From NCBI GenBank assembly GCA_009738435.1, contig CP046522.1:2015249-2079248 (forward strand): 64,000 bases of DNA, written 5' to 3'. The notes under the pieces are model-generated. The model did not search any database. It saw nothing but the letters and a program-made list of their open reading frames with translations, and was not told the origin of the DNA. The stretch comes from Clostridium bovifaecis. Lineage in GTDB: Bacteria > Bacillota > Clostridia > Clostridiales > Clostridiaceae. The position numbers and the translations under genes were made by a program. Shown here piece after piece: positions 1-8,865 of this stretch; within the stretch, counting starts at the first letter, position 1; every line of letters starts with the position of its first letter.

Positions 1-644
1 TTAAATGTCCAGCCACTACTCTCAAGTTTATTTAAATCAAGTCCAGCTTTTACAAGAGGTTCTGCCTTTAATGCAAATATCATATCTGCATCGTTTAATC
101 CTAGCTTTTCTGTCCACTGAACTTCATTTCCTTCTCCCAGCCTTAATGCATAATGCTTCTGACTCTTGTGATATTTTATAATATTATTATCTTCTTTTAG
201 CAGCCTTCTCATAGAATCCTCTGAACCATTAGAAGTTTGTTTTTTGTCACTTACATTATAAGGCTTAATTAATCTATTAGGTAAATCTGCTCCCATATCA
301 TCTTTTCCAGCAGGCTCATATATCCATTCATTTTTATCAAGTTTGCTAACATCTAATCCAGCTTTGATAAGTGGATCAGCTAGCATCACTACAGCAAAAT
401 CTGCCTTATTTGCTGACATATCTTTGCTCCATTCAAACTTTTCTCCTGTTGGCAACTGAAATCCCCAATGCTGTAATGCACTATGAAAACCCTTACTATC
501 CGGGTAAGCCTTTACAATCTCATTAAAAGCTTTAAGTCCATTATCTGCCTCTTTGTTTCCGGTCGATGTTCTACTGCATCCTGCAAATGATATCATCAAA
601 ATCGAAGAAGCGAGTATGGCTGCCACTTTACCTGTTTTATTCAT
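1..644 (-). CDS. Lipoprotein with internal repeats (partial, runs off left edge)
   Basis: The start at 644 is preceded by AAGGAGTTGT. The N-terminus is a lipoprotein signal: Lys near the start, a hydrophobic stretch, then a lipobox ending Ser-Phe-Ala-Gly-Cys around residue 20. The mature part carries a motif at least twice, roughly 'W-(T/S)-(E/K)...A-(D/E)-PL-(I/V)-KAGLD-(V/L)-xKL...W', so it is built of tandem units of about 70-80 residues. The reading frame is open to base 1 and the C-terminus is missing. It lies directly downstream of the response regulator and kinase genes on the same strand and may be part of that operon or the ligand-sensing partner. I do not recognise the family. Function unknown; surface-anchored location is inferred from the lipobox. 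Confidence 0.75.
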   Translation of the reverse strand, partial: MNKTGKVAAILASSILMISFAGCSRTSTGNKEADNGLKAFNEIVKAYPDSKGFHSALQHWGFQLPTGEKFEWSKDMSANKADFAVVMLADPLIKAGLDVSKLDKNEWIYEPAGKDDMGADLPNRLIKPYNVSDKKQTSNGSEDSMRRLLKEDNNIIKYHKSQKHYALRLGEGNEVQWTEKLGLNDADMIFALKAEPLVKAGLDLNKLESSGWTF

Positions 645-763
645 AAAATTACAACTCCTTTATTTAATTTGTTTGCTACAAATATATAATAGTTAAATTT
701 TATGAAGACTGTATGAAGAAATAAAAAGTTTACAAATCGCCTACTTCTTCATAATATTTATAA

Positions 764-2141
764 TCATATAGATTTACTATGCCTATTGAAATAAACCCTA
801 AAGGTAGTTCCTTCCCCCTCTTCACTTTCTACATCTACGCTTGCAGAATGAAGCTGCAATGTATTTTTAACAATAGTTAATCCTATGCCATTGCCTTCAA
901 TTTCATGTCTACTCCTATCTCCCCTATAAAGTCGTTCAAATATAAAAGGTAAATCTTCTTTTTTAATTCCTATACCATTATCTTTAACTTCCACAATAAT
1001 ACTTTTATCATTATTGTATATAGAAATGTATATTTTCCCATATTCTTTACTGAATTTAATAGCATTAGATACTAAATTTATAAATACTTGTTTTAGCTTA
1101 TCTTTATCTCCAGTTACAAAATACTCTTCATTAGGAGCTATATTGCATTCTATCTTAATATTTTTCTTTTCTGCTAACATATAAAATTCCATATATATTT
1201 CTTTAATTAATTCTTCTAAAGATAATACTTCAAAATTAAGCTTTATGCCCTCAGATTCAAACTCTTTTAGTACATTCAAATTATTTAATAGTCTTCCAAA
1301 TCTAACTACTTCTTCATTGAGGTAATTTAGCCTTTCTGCTGTAACTGGAAAAACTCCATCTATCATAGCCTCTAAATTATTTTGCAACACGTTTAGCGGT
1401 GTTCTTATTTCATGGGATATATCAGAAACCAAACGTTTTCTAAGCATGTCCTGATATCTTAACTTTTCAGCTAGAATATTTACACTTTCTCTTAAATCCT
1501 CTAATTCTTTTATATCACTGCCTATATTTGATTTAGTATCAAAATTACCTTTTGATAGGCTTATAGACATATTAGCTACCTCTTTTATAGGGGTAGAAAA
1601 CTGGCTTGAAAAATAAAGGCTTACGGCTACTATAATAATAAGAGTTACTATGCCGCTAATAATAATACTTTTATTTATAGATGATTTGAAACTTATATCT
1701 GCATCACTTAATAGAACTGGAGAATATTGTCCAATTTCTACATAGCCAACTATCTTATTATTGGACTTTATTTCAAATTTTTGTGTAGTATATTCCTCTA
1801 TTTTCAGTTATCATTTTATTGAAATGATAACTACTTCTTATATCATTTGGATTCATCCCCCATATAGGCTTGTTTTTACTATCAAATAGTGTTAAGCAAT
1901 AATTTCCCATATAGGCTTCATGAGTTAGTTCCACGCCAGAATCCTCACTCCACTTTCCCTCTCTTTTGTATACTTGTTCAAAATATGATACTATTCTTTG
2001 ATATCTCTTATTTTGAGTATCTATCATATACTCATTAAATTTCTTGTTTATAGTTAAATTTACAAACAGGGTAATAAGCAATATTGCAGCAAAAGAACAT
2101 ACTACAAACAGAATACTTAACCTTTTTCTGATAGTTTGCAA
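764..2141 (-). pseudogene. Two-component sensor histidine kinase, frameshifted
   Basis: The gene starts with TTG at 2141, immediately after the response regulator stop. The first frame encodes a transmembrane helix (about residues 8-30) and an extracytoplasmic sensor segment, then ends at a TGA at 1773-1775. From about 1800 the next frame continues without interruption: rest of the sensor domain, second transmembrane helix, HAMP linker, HisKA box with the phospho-accepting His in SHEIRTPL, N box NAIKFS, G1 box DNGIGI, F box and G2 box GIGLTIVK. The frames join at a run of four A (minus strand, 1801-1804), where losing one base restores a normal full-length kinase of about 455 residues. Either a recent inactivation or a sequencing error. 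The catalytic part alone (764-1570) keeps all kinase boxes but lacks the sensor. Confidence 0.85.
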
Positions 2142-2828
2142 TTAATTCTCACCACCAAACTTATAGCCCACTTTAGTGACGGTTATAATATATTTTGGGT
2201 TTCTTGTATCTTGTTCTATTTTTTTACGAATATTTTTTACATGCACATCAATAGTTCTGTCATATCCATCAAAGTCTACTCCAAAAACCTTGTTTATAAG
2301 TTGTTCTCTTGATAAAACTTTCCCCTTATTTACTATAAGAGCATATAATATATCGAACTCATTAGGTGTAAATGGTACTTCTTCTCCATTTACTTTTACA
2401 ACTCTTTTGTCATAATCAATAATCAGTCTTCCATCATTAAAAGCAAGGTTTGAAGATAGATTATCTGTACTTAGTCTTCTAAAGAGAGCATTAACTCTTG
2501 CTGTAAGCTCTCTAGGACTAAAAGGTTTGATTAAGTATTCATCAGCACCAATATTCAGCCCCTCTATCCTATCAGCTAAAGCTCCTTTTGCGGTTAACAT
2601 AAAAATATGCACATCAGAGCTTTGACGTACTATTTTACAAACCTCTTCCCCACTTATATCAGGCAGCATTAAATCGAGAATCAACAACTTAATATCCTTA
2701 GATTTAACTATTTCTATACCGTCTAATCCCCTGGTAGTACAGTATACTTGATATCCTTCCTTTTCTAAATAAGCTTTTAAAACCTCAGAAACTCTTTCTT
2801 CATCTTCAATTATCAAAATATTGTTCAT
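2142..2828 (-). CDS. OmpR/PhoB-family response regulator
   Basis: 228 residues, normal family length. Residues 1-120 form a receiver domain: acidic pair Glu8/Asp9/Glu10, phospho-acceptor Asp52 in LLILDLMLPD, a switch Thr in MLTAK and the conserved Lys of LIKPFSPREL. Residues 130-226 form a winged-helix DNA-binding domain with FTPNEFDIL and the wing RTIDVHVKNIRKKI. AGAGGTGA precedes the ATG. The partner kinase begins at the base next to this gene's stop and the pair is presumably translationally coupled. Because the kinase is frameshifted, this regulator may be an orphan in this strain or take phosphate from another kinase. The adjacent lipoprotein gene is its most obvious possible target. Confidence 0.93.
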   Translation of the reverse strand: MNNILIIEDEERVSEVLKAYLEKEGYQVYCTTRGLDGIEIVKSKDIKLLILDLMLPDISGEEVCKIVRQSSDVHIFMLTAKGALADRIEGLNIGADEYLIKPFSPRELTARVNALFRRLSTDNLSSNLAFNDGRLIIDYDKRVVKVNGEEVPFTPNEFDILYALIVNKGKVLSREQLINKVFGVDFDGYDRTIDVHVKNIRKKIEQDTRNPKYIITVTKVGYKFGGEN

Positions 2829-3054
2829 ATAAATTCACCTCTTATTGAGCTTATTTTATACCAAATCTCACTTGATATTAGTCTTATTATATTTTACTAA
2901 CTTAAATACTAAAGACAATACTATAATTATGGAGCAATCTTCTATTTACCTCAATTATTCTAAACTTATCAACATTATACTAAACTTTTTTAAAGATTAT
3001 ATGAAGATTTATGATGATAGGCTGAAAATACTGTACCTTGCTAACATAATTCAA

Positions 3055-3103
3055 AATAAAATAATCTCCTATGATAACATCTACCATAGGAGATTATTTT
3101 ATT
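3055..3103 (-). terminator. Rho-independent terminator after the NlpC/P60 gene
   Basis: Inverted repeat with arms of about 13-15 bp (ATAATCTCCTATG at 3061-3073 and its complement at 3085-3097) around an 11-base loop, followed on the minus strand by a T-rich tract. It lies between the NlpC/P60 gene and the response regulator gene and so separates two minus-strand transcripts. Confidence 0.85.
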
Positions 3104-3144
3104 AAACTGTTTAGAAAATAGGCCTGGTTTATTTGTCTGATTCT

Positions 3145-4200
3145 TTATCTTATAACTCTTCTAGCAGTTATGTAATCTTTTCTATTATACGATGATATTT
3201 TAATAACATCTCCTGTTCTTGGAGCATGTATATACATACCATCACCAATATAAATACCCATATGACTTGGAATTCCTCCCTTTCCGTAAAAGACCAAGTC
3301 TCCTGGTTGAAGCTGATCTCTTGATACTCCAATGCCATCATGTATTTGATTTTTAGTCGTTCTTCCTACATATATCCCAAAATGCTTGTACACATACTGG
3401 GTAAAACCGGAACAGTCAAACCCTGCTGGTGTTGTTCCTCCCCATAAATAAGGTGTGCCTAAAAATTTAGATGCATAAGCTATTACTGCATCACCTGAAA
3501 CTGATGCAGCTCCTCGTGATGGTCTAACTTGAGTTGGAGCCACCTTTTTTTTCGATTCTATCTGCTCTAAAGCTTCGGTAATTTGACTCTGTGCTACTCC
3601 TACTGAAGATGCATACAATCTTTCATGTCTTTCAGCTTCTTCAATTAATTTACGTTGATCATTTTTATCAACTTTTAGTTTATTTAATTTCTCATTATTT
3701 TCATTATTTAACGCTACTAGCTCATCATTTTGTCTACTTAATTGTAGCTTTTTATTGTTTAAATTCTGTTGTTTTTCTTTTAACTCTTTAACTATTTTTT
3801 TATCTAGCTCAGTTATCTTTTTTACTGCCTCAACCTTTTGAAATAAGTCGCTTAAATCTTTAGCTCCAAGAATTACATCTAAATACCCTATAGAGCCATT
3901 CATATACATAACTCTTATTCTATCATTATATAATTCTTGCTCTCTTTTAATATCTTCTTCTGCCTGTCTTAAGTCCTTCTCTGCAGATTTAATATCCTCT
4001 TGTATTCTAGCTCTTTGCTTTTTATTCTCCTCTATCTTGTCAATTACCTCTTCAATTTGCATATCTAGACTCTCTATCTTTTGCTCAATTTCCAACCTTT
4101 GATTTTGTCTCTGCTCAGCTGAAGGCTCAGCAAAAACTGGCTTATGTACAGAAACTACTATTATACAGATTAATATGAAATACTTTAATATTCTTTTCAT
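3145..4200 (-). CDS. Secreted NlpC/P60 peptidoglycan endopeptidase with coiled-coil N-terminus
   Basis: 351 residues. Signal peptide of about 24 residues (Lys-rich start, hydrophobic core, VFA cleavage site). Residues about 28-215 are strongly heptad-like, rich in Glu/Lys/Gln, and form a long coiled coil as in PcsB/CwlO proteins. Residues about 237-351 are an NlpC/P60 domain with catalytic Cys263 in DCSGF, His313 in PSHMGIYIG and His325 in YIHAP. The family cleaves gamma-D-glutamyl-diamino-acid bonds in peptidoglycan stem peptides. In CwlO/PcsB relatives the coiled coil is the FtsEX-dependent control region; whether that holds here is inferred. The gene stands alone, with its own terminator downstream and about 290 bases of AT-rich, featureless DNA upstream. 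Confidence 0.93.
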   Translation of the reverse strand: MKRILKYFILICIIVVSVHKPVFAEPSAEQRQNQRLEIEQKIESLDMQIEEVIDKIEENKKQRARIQEDIKSAEKDLRQAEEDIKREQELYNDRIRVMYMNGSIGYLDVILGAKDLSDLFQKVEAVKKITELDKKIVKELKEKQQNLNNKKLQLSRQNDELVALNNENNEKLNKLKVDKNDQRKLIEEAERHERLYASSVGVAQSQITEALEQIESKKKVAPTQVRPSRGAASVSGDAVIAYASKFLGTPYLWGGTTPAGFDCSGFTQYVYKHFGIYVGRTTKNQIHDGIGVSRDQLQPGDLVFYGKGGIPSHMGIYIGDGMYIHAPRTGDVIKISSYNRKDYITARRVIR

Positions 4201-4491
4201 CGCCTTCCTCCTTAGTTATAGATTTATTCTACCAATTGCTCGCCTCCTTTTGATATTATTAAAATTAACTAAATGTTCAATCCGTAACTTTTAGTTAATG
4301 ATTTTAAATTATATCAAATTTTTATGTAGAAAATATGAACTTTTATATTTTCTATATAAAAATTTTATTTTTCTAACACTTCATCATTTATATTTAAAGT
4401 CCTTAGGAGCTTTTCTATGATTTAATTTAAAGAATACTAAATTAATAATAGCAAATACTATAAAAGATTATATAGGAAGGAGAAAACTATA

Positions 4492-4944
4492 TTGCCTTTA
4501 CCATTATTTGTTCTTATAGCTTGGGTAACTATTATTATATTTTCAATTGTCCCCAAAAAATTAGATCTAATTGAAAATATCATTATGTTTTTTTCTGTTT
4601 CCATAATAGAGATAAATATTTCTACCATAGCCACCTTAAATCTAGGGCTTATTGAAAATAGCAAAGATCCAAAAATGTTTATAAGCCTTTTAATAAATAG
4701 AAATATAACTATTCCCCTATGGATTCTGATCTTTATTAATTTAACAAATGCTCTTGAGAGTAATTTTAAAAAAATCAGTATAGAAGCTATCACATTATTT
4801 ATTTTAGTTTTCGTAAAATTGTTAGCTTTATGGACTGGTGTAAAAGTTTATACTGGATGGAATTCATATTACGATGTTATCAGTCTATTAGGATTAATGA
4901 TATTTTCTACTTTTTTTGCAAAAATGCTAAAAAAATTAGAATGA
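4492..4944 (+). CDS. Small multi-pass membrane protein, unknown function
   Basis: 150 residues with four to five predicted membrane helices and short charged loops. The start is TTG at 4492, chosen because a strong AGGAAGGAG lies 7-8 bases before it; no in-frame ATG gives the full protein. The stop overlaps the region of the next gene's ribosome binding site, so the two are probably coupled. It is the first of three plus-strand membrane proteins (4492-5904). I do not recognise the family firmly; its size, topology and company recall clostridial/bacillar CBO0543-type membrane proteins. A minus-strand reading of the same region is a shadow of the hydrophobic composition and is rejected. Confidence 0.7.
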   Translation: MPLPLFVLIAWVTIIIFSIVPKKLDLIENIIMFFSVSIIEINISTIATLNLGLIENSKDPKMFISLLINRNITIPLWILIFINLTNALESNFKKISIEAITLFILVFVKLLALWTGVKVYTGWNSYYDVISLLGLMIFSTFFAKMLKKLE

Positions 4945-4958
4945 AGGGAGCTCAAATA

Positions 4959-5455
4959 TTGACAATTGTTTATGACCGAGGGTTTAATCTAAACGAGTGG
5001 TTTGTCATTATTTTATCAATAACTGGATTGATTTTGGCTTGGCGGTTTAGAAATAGATTTTCAGCAAAGGAACTAATTGTATACTTTATGTATGGTTTTT
5101 TTATAGGAACAGTATTTGACCACATTATAGGCATAGCACCTTTTGATTTTTATGATATAAATGATAGTTCTTTATATGAATTAACAGACTTTTAACTTAC
5201 TTAATGTATGGACCCTATGGGTATTTTTATGTCTATTTCTATGACCTTTTTAAAATAAAATCTTCACATGCTCCTATTTATATTTTATTATGGGCCTTAA
5301 TCTCCATGATGATAGAGTTCATCGGTTATAATTTAGGGGTATTTCACTATAAAAATGGATATGAAATATATTATTCTTTTCCTATTTATTTGCTAGTACT
5401 AGTTCCAAACCTGTGCTTATATAAACTTTTTCATCTGAATAAGATTGGTAGCTAG
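4959..5455 (+). pseudogene. CBO0543-like membrane protein, frameshifted
   Basis: The preferred start is TTG at 4959, behind AAGGGAG; an ATG at 4941 overlapping the previous stop is the alternative. The first frame ends at a TAA after about 79 residues, in 'ELTDF'. One base further along, an open frame reads LLTYLMYGPYGYFYVY and continues with three more membrane helices to 5455. Adding one base near 5188-5194 gives a continuous protein of about 165 residues with five or six helices, the usual size for such proteins. The resemblance to CBO0543-family proteins (short cytoplasmic turns, 'YGPYGYF' after helix 3) is a pattern impression, not a search result. It may be a true loss or a sequencing error. 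Confidence 0.65.
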
Positions 5456-5493
5456 TCTATATATTTATTCTGTATTGATGAGGAGCTGTTTGT

Positions 5494-5904
5494 ATGTTTA
5501 TAAAATATTCATTTGGATTTCTTCTTGCCTCTCTAGTCCAGGCTGGAATCGTAATGTTATTCGAGCTTTTAGAAATTTCTTCATTAGGCGCTACTTTAAC
5601 TTTTATGCAATTATTAACGCATATTATAGCCGGTCAAGTCGCTGGATACATGTTATTATTTATAGTAAAGTTGATAGAGTCAATTACTAAACTCAGCACT
5701 CTTATTATTGGTTCATTTTGGGGTATTATAATCTGGAGCATTATAATACCACTTAATGTTACATTGGGGAAAATAAGAGCACCATGGACACAAGGAACTG
5801 GCACTATGTTTCCCAGTATAATCGCATTCGTGGTATATGGTATTATAGCTCATTATACAATTAAAAAATATAGCCATACAAATCCTGAAATTAAAAATTA
5901 CTAA
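5494..5904 (+). CDS. Small integral membrane protein, unknown function
   Basis: 136 residues with four predicted transmembrane helices (about residues 5-25, 35-60, 70-92 and 105-125). An extramembrane stretch, GKIRAPWTQGTG, between helices 3 and 4 looks like the most constrained part. GAGGAG lies about 8 bases before the ATG. It is the last of three plus-strand membrane genes and is followed immediately by a terminator. No enzymatic motif is visible and I do not recognise the family. A role with its two neighbours, perhaps in the envelope, is inference from position only. Confidence 0.7.
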   Translation: MFIKYSFGFLLASLVQAGIVMLFELLEISSLGATLTFMQLLTHIIAGQVAGYMLLFIVKLIESITKLSTLIIGSFWGIIIWSIIIPLNVTLGKIRAPWTQGTGTMFPSIIAFVVYGIIAHYTIKKYSHTNPEIKNY

Positions 5905-5905
5905 A

Positions 5906-5949
5906 AAAGTAGTACTCAGACATTGAAATGGTTTGAGTACTATTTTTTA
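5906..5949 (+). terminator. Rho-independent terminator of the three-gene membrane cluster
   Basis: The arms AGTAGTACTCA and TGAGTACTA enclose a 15-base loop and are followed by TTTTTT. It lies 2 bases after the stop of the preceding plus-strand gene. Confidence 0.85.
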
Positions 5950-6094
5950 TAATTCTTATCGAGTTTCAGATTTTTTGCTGCGTATTTTGATATGCAAATT
6001 ATTATCATCAGTATCTTTATCACTCGTTATGCTGTAAATATACCTTTTGAGTAATATCTCAACTAATAACAATTAGGCAATTAATAAGTTTTGA

Positions 6095-6146
6095 AAATAA
6101 AATAGGCTTCAAATAGAGCAACTACCCTATATGAAACCTATTTTTA
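6095..6146 (-). terminator. Terminator of the small RHH-like gene
   Basis: The inverted repeat 6101-6110 / 6133-6142 (AATAGG core with one G-T pair) is followed by a T-rich tract on the minus strand. It lies about 50 bases downstream of the 60-residue minus-strand gene. The approximately 240 bases around the two terminators hold no other recognisable feature. Confidence 0.6.
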
Positions 6147-6194
6147 TAGTTTATTTTATATGCCTAATATTTATTCTAAGTTTATACTACTAAC

Positions 6195-6377
6195 TTACGC
6201 AATAAAACTGTCGTAATAAGCGCCATAATCAATGCTGTCTTTTTCAAAGTTGCTATTTATATTATAAAATTTAGCAACATAACTTAAGAATTCTTGTTGA
6301 GATACACCGGCTTCTTTTACTAAACTATCAAACTCCTTTAATATTCTGTCAGAAATTTTAACTGCATGATTATTCAT
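6195..6377 (-). CDS. Small ribbon-helix-helix-like protein
   Basis: 60 residues, with a very good ribosome binding site (GGGAGGT, 5-6 bases before ATG) and a terminator downstream, so it is probably expressed. The pattern VKISDRILKEFDSLVKEAGVS followed by a second helix QQEFLSYVAKFY matches the strand-helix-helix layout of CopG/Arc-type proteins. The short acidic tail adds no known motif. It could be a transcriptional repressor or the antitoxin half of a pair; no toxin gene adjoins it, so an orphan regulator is the simplest reading. Upstream (6400-6480) lies an AT-rich repeat of TATATAGTATA type that could be promoter and operator. The assignment rests on pattern only. Confidence 0.55.
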   Translation of the reverse strand: MNNHAVKISDRILKEFDSLVKEAGVSQQEFLSYVAKFYNINSNFEKDSIDYGAYYDSFIA

Positions 6378-6543
6378 GATATACCTCCCTTATTTTTAGT
6401 ATATACTATATAATATTATGAAAATAAATTAAATATGACACATATTTAATTTGTTTTATATATAGTATATCACTATTAAAGGTAAATTCAATATAAAAGT
6501 GGAAATTTATGAATTGCAAGTCTTATTTCTCAAATTCTATTTT

Positions 6544-6666
6544 TCAAATAAGTCCTCTTGGATAGCCAGTTCCATCCCACTTCTTATTATGTGAGAGAAT
6601 TCCTTCTGCTATAGGCCGTAAATCATCAGATGAAAGAGCCATGCGATGGCCTATCTCTGAGTATCG
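6544..6666 (-). pseudogene. Remnant of an HD-GYP domain phosphodiesterase
   Basis: On the minus strand this stretch reads through a segment of 40 residues containing SHNKKWDGTGYPRGL, the signature HHExxDGxGYP region of HD-GYP cyclic-di-GMP phosphodiesterases, preceded by the typical 'YSEIGHRMALSSDDL...IAEGIL'. A TGA follows immediately and there is no start codon or upstream HD motif. From about 6670 to 6840 other frames give protein-like fragments (for example 'DNDYTVSIVSKDSLA') broken by stops, which suggests more decayed coding sequence of uncertain origin. The second His of the signature is Asn here. The rest of 6378-6898 is non-coding. Confidence 0.7.
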
Positions 6667-6860
6667 CATAACAAGCTAAGGAATCTTTACTCACTATACT
6701 AACAGTATAATCATTATCCTGAATTGTACGGTATTTTTTATCAACTATGGAGTTTTTTTCAGTTATTTCATTTATTAGAACATCGCTCCCGTTAGCTCTT
6801 TTAAAATTCTATAGTTGGTTCCTCTTCTTCTGAACGAAAAGGATGTTTTTACTATAAATT

Positions 6861-6893
6861 AAAAAAAGGAGCAAAATTATGCTCCTTTACTTT
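6861..6893 (-). terminator. Terminator of the pentapeptide-repeat gene
   Basis: The perfect 9-bp arms AAAGGAGCA / TGCTCCTTT with a 6-base loop are followed by a T-run on the minus strand. It lies just after the stop at 6899. Confidence 0.85.
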
Positions 6894-6898
6894 GTTAA

Positions 6899-7786
6899 TT
6901 ATTTTGACCAGTGTATTGGTCGAGCAAGCGATATTGGTAACTTTGTATTACAATCACCTTTTGCTGTGTTAATCTGGGCTTGAGTGAGAAAAATACTATG
7001 GGTTAGGTTAGCTCCTCTAAGGTCAGCATCTCGTAAATCAGCTCCAATGAGGTCAGCTCCACTCAAATCCACTCCTCTCAGATCAGCTGCAATAAGATAG
7101 GCCCCTCTTAAATTTCCACCCCTCAGATCGGTTCTTCTAAGGTCTGCGCCAATGAAATCTAGCCCTCGGCCAAGAGTCTTATGATGTCTCGAAGGAGCCT
7201 TCTGCCCATGACGGGCTTTTTTTCTCACAAGTTCGCTTGTCTGAAAAAGTAGACCATTAACCTTTGCTCGATGTGCTGTGATATCCAATTCCATGAGAGC
7301 TTCAGGACTAAGGAAAGTTAGTCGTTCAGTCTCATTTAGCATGAAGTTGATGTCGTCTTCGATATGACTAGCTGGTTGCAGCGTAAGTGCTTCCGTTAGA
7401 TACCAAAGCATTTCATGGATCTGTCTCATGATTAGGAAGACTTCATACATTTGATTGGCAGATTCCGGAACCTGCCTCCAGTTATGTCCACCATAGGTAA
7501 CCTGCGCAACCTTTTGCCCCGCACCAAAACAGTCATAGGCAATACAGCCTTTAAGTCCTAGCTTACTGAGGTTTTTGTGAACGCTGCAGCGAAAATCTGA
7601 TTCTAGGTTAATACAAGGCTTACCCGCATCCTTGTCCACAGGAAAGCCTTCTGAAGCTGAAAAATACAATGCAACACAACAAAAACCGAAGCATTTCTCG
7701 CAGTCAGCTCGAAAATTATGATGACTTTTCTCAGAAGAATATAGTATTGCATCTCTTTTATTTTCACCTGGATATTTCATATTCAT
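6899..7786 (-). CDS. Cysteine-cluster plus pentapeptide-repeat fusion protein
   Basis: 295 residues. The N-terminal part (about residues 25-95) has CxxCxxxCC, then further Cys and a late GCxxYDC, the arrangement seen in YkgJ-type zinc or iron-sulfur proteins. A helical middle follows (about 110-200). Residues about 210-275 are A(D/N)LxG pentapeptide repeats ([16 protein letters not shown]..., [12 protein letters not shown]), which fold into a right-handed beta-helix. The gene is visibly richer in G+C than its neighbours, which suggests acquisition. It is monocistronic with its own terminator. Some pentapeptide proteins mimic DNA and protect gyrase (Qnr, McbG), but the short repeat block and Cys domain differ from those, so no resistance function is claimed. 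Confidence 0.85.
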   Translation of the reverse strand: MNMKYPGENKRDAILYSSEKSHHNFRADCEKCFGFCCVALYFSASEGFPVDKDAGKPCINLESDFRCSVHKNLSKLGLKGCIAYDCFGAGQKVAQVTYGGHNWRQVPESANQMYEVFLIMRQIHEMLWYLTEALTLQPASHIEDDINFMLNETERLTFLSPEALMELDITAHRAKVNGLLFQTSELVRKKARHGQKAPSRHHKTLGRGLDFIGADLRRTDLRGGNLRGAYLIAADLRGVDLSGADLIGADLRDADLRGANLTHSIFLTQAQINTAKGDCNTKLPISLARPIHWSK

Positions 7787-8041
7787 TTACCTCACATAGC
7801 ACAATAGAAAAAATTTTTAATTTGATTTTATCATATATACCATAATTATTCAATTTCACAGCTCAATTCTGTCCAAAATCCTCTTTGTTCTAATTCGATT
7901 ATCTCTTTGAGAAAGAATAGGGTATATATTTGTCATGATATTTAATATTCATTGTTTAAACTCCCTATGAATATGGTCTTTTGCTTATTAATGAGGGAAA
8001 TTTACTTCAGCAGCAATTAAAAAAATCATAACTAAAATAAA

Positions 8042-8584
8042 TTAATTCTTGTCAGATATTATAGCTAGTACCTGATGATCTTCCCACTTCCCATTGATTT
8101 TAACATTTTTTTTAGCTATGCCTTCCTTATGAAAACCCGCCTTTTCTAAAACTCGCATGGATCTAATATTATGAGGCATTACTCCCGCTTCTATCCTGTG
8201 TAAATTAAGTTCATCAAATGCAAACCTTACGGCTAATTTAGTAGCCTCAATCATATATCCTTTTCCATTCTGATCTAAATCAAGGTAATACCCAATGTAA
8301 CAACTCTGTAATGGGCCACGTAAAATCTCGGTAAGTGCTATATTACCAATTAATTTATCAGTGCCTTTTTCAAAAATTCCAAATGAATAAGCTTTATCTT
8401 CTTCTCTCTGTTTTATACTATCTCTTATAAAATCTTCTCTTGATTTTAATGTATAGAAACTATCGCTTCTGGTACTTACATATCCTTCAAAAAAACCCTT
8501 ATTCACCAAGTTTAAATTAAGAACTGCTTGAGCATCTGATAGCTCCAAGAATCTTATATATATTTTTTCACCTTTGATTTTCAT
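8042..8584 (-). CDS. GNAT-family N-acetyltransferase (RimJ/RimL type)
   Basis: The start is placed at 8584 because AGGAGG lies 6 bases before that ATG; a frame extension to 8659 lacks a site. The resulting 180 residues match the RimJ/RimL GNAT fold: IYIRFLELSDAQAVL at the N-terminus, the acetyl-CoA loop region LDLDQNGKGYMIEATKLAV and the C-terminal NIRSMRVLEKAGFHKEGI. The family acetylates amino groups of proteins (ribosomal N-termini) or small molecules; the substrate here cannot be read from sequence. A small decayed frame lies immediately upstream and shares this gene's ribosome binding site region. The 255 bases downstream, to the pentapeptide gene, hold nothing recognisable. Confidence 0.88.
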   Translation of the reverse strand: MKIKGEKIYIRFLELSDAQAVLNLNLVNKGFFEGYVSTRSDSFYTLKSREDFIRDSIKQREEDKAYSFGIFEKGTDKLIGNIALTEILRGPLQSCYIGYYLDLDQNGKGYMIEATKLAVRFAFDELNLHRIEAGVMPHNIRSMRVLEKAGFHKEGIAKKNVKINGKWEDHQVLAIISDKN

Positions 8585-8865
8585 ATGTAGTTCCTCCTGT
8601 TTTATATTTTTTGCTGTAAATCCTTTTATTATTGTATTCATTGTTTTGCCAAGCTTCATTCATTTTTCTTCTGTTCTTCTCAGTTAAACCTAAATGCATA
8701 AAAAGTACAACATACATCATAAAAAATGGCATTAATGTTCCAATTGCAGCCACCTGATTTATATGAATGTCCTCTTCACTGTTTCCATTAGCGACTAAAT
8801 CATTTATCTTTCCTAATAAGTTAGCATTTATTTCTTCTTTTAATTCGCTTAACTGCTTTGTATCA
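8568..8865 (-). pseudogene. 5'-truncated membrane-protein fragment
   Basis: An open frame runs from the end of modC (8865) to a stop at 8568. Its first codons have no plausible start; a GTG at 8753 is the only internal candidate. The translated part has a charged helical N-terminal piece (about 38 residues), one membrane segment (TLMPFFMMYVVLFMHLG) and a basic tail. The frame begins exactly where modC ends, so a deletion probably joined the two. It may still be translated as a 61-residue leader-like peptide ahead of the acetyltransferase. I do not recognise the family. Confidence 0.35.

Noticed and set aside
2845-3105. Plus-strand open frame of 86 codons between the response regulator and the peptidase gene
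   Set aside because: No ribosome binding site, composition of AT-rich spacer, and its end is the terminator hairpin of the minus-strand gene.
4458-4793. Minus-strand hydrophobic frame opposite the first membrane protein
   Set aside because: Mirror of a hydrophobic gene; the plus-strand frame has the strong ribosome binding site and the operon context.
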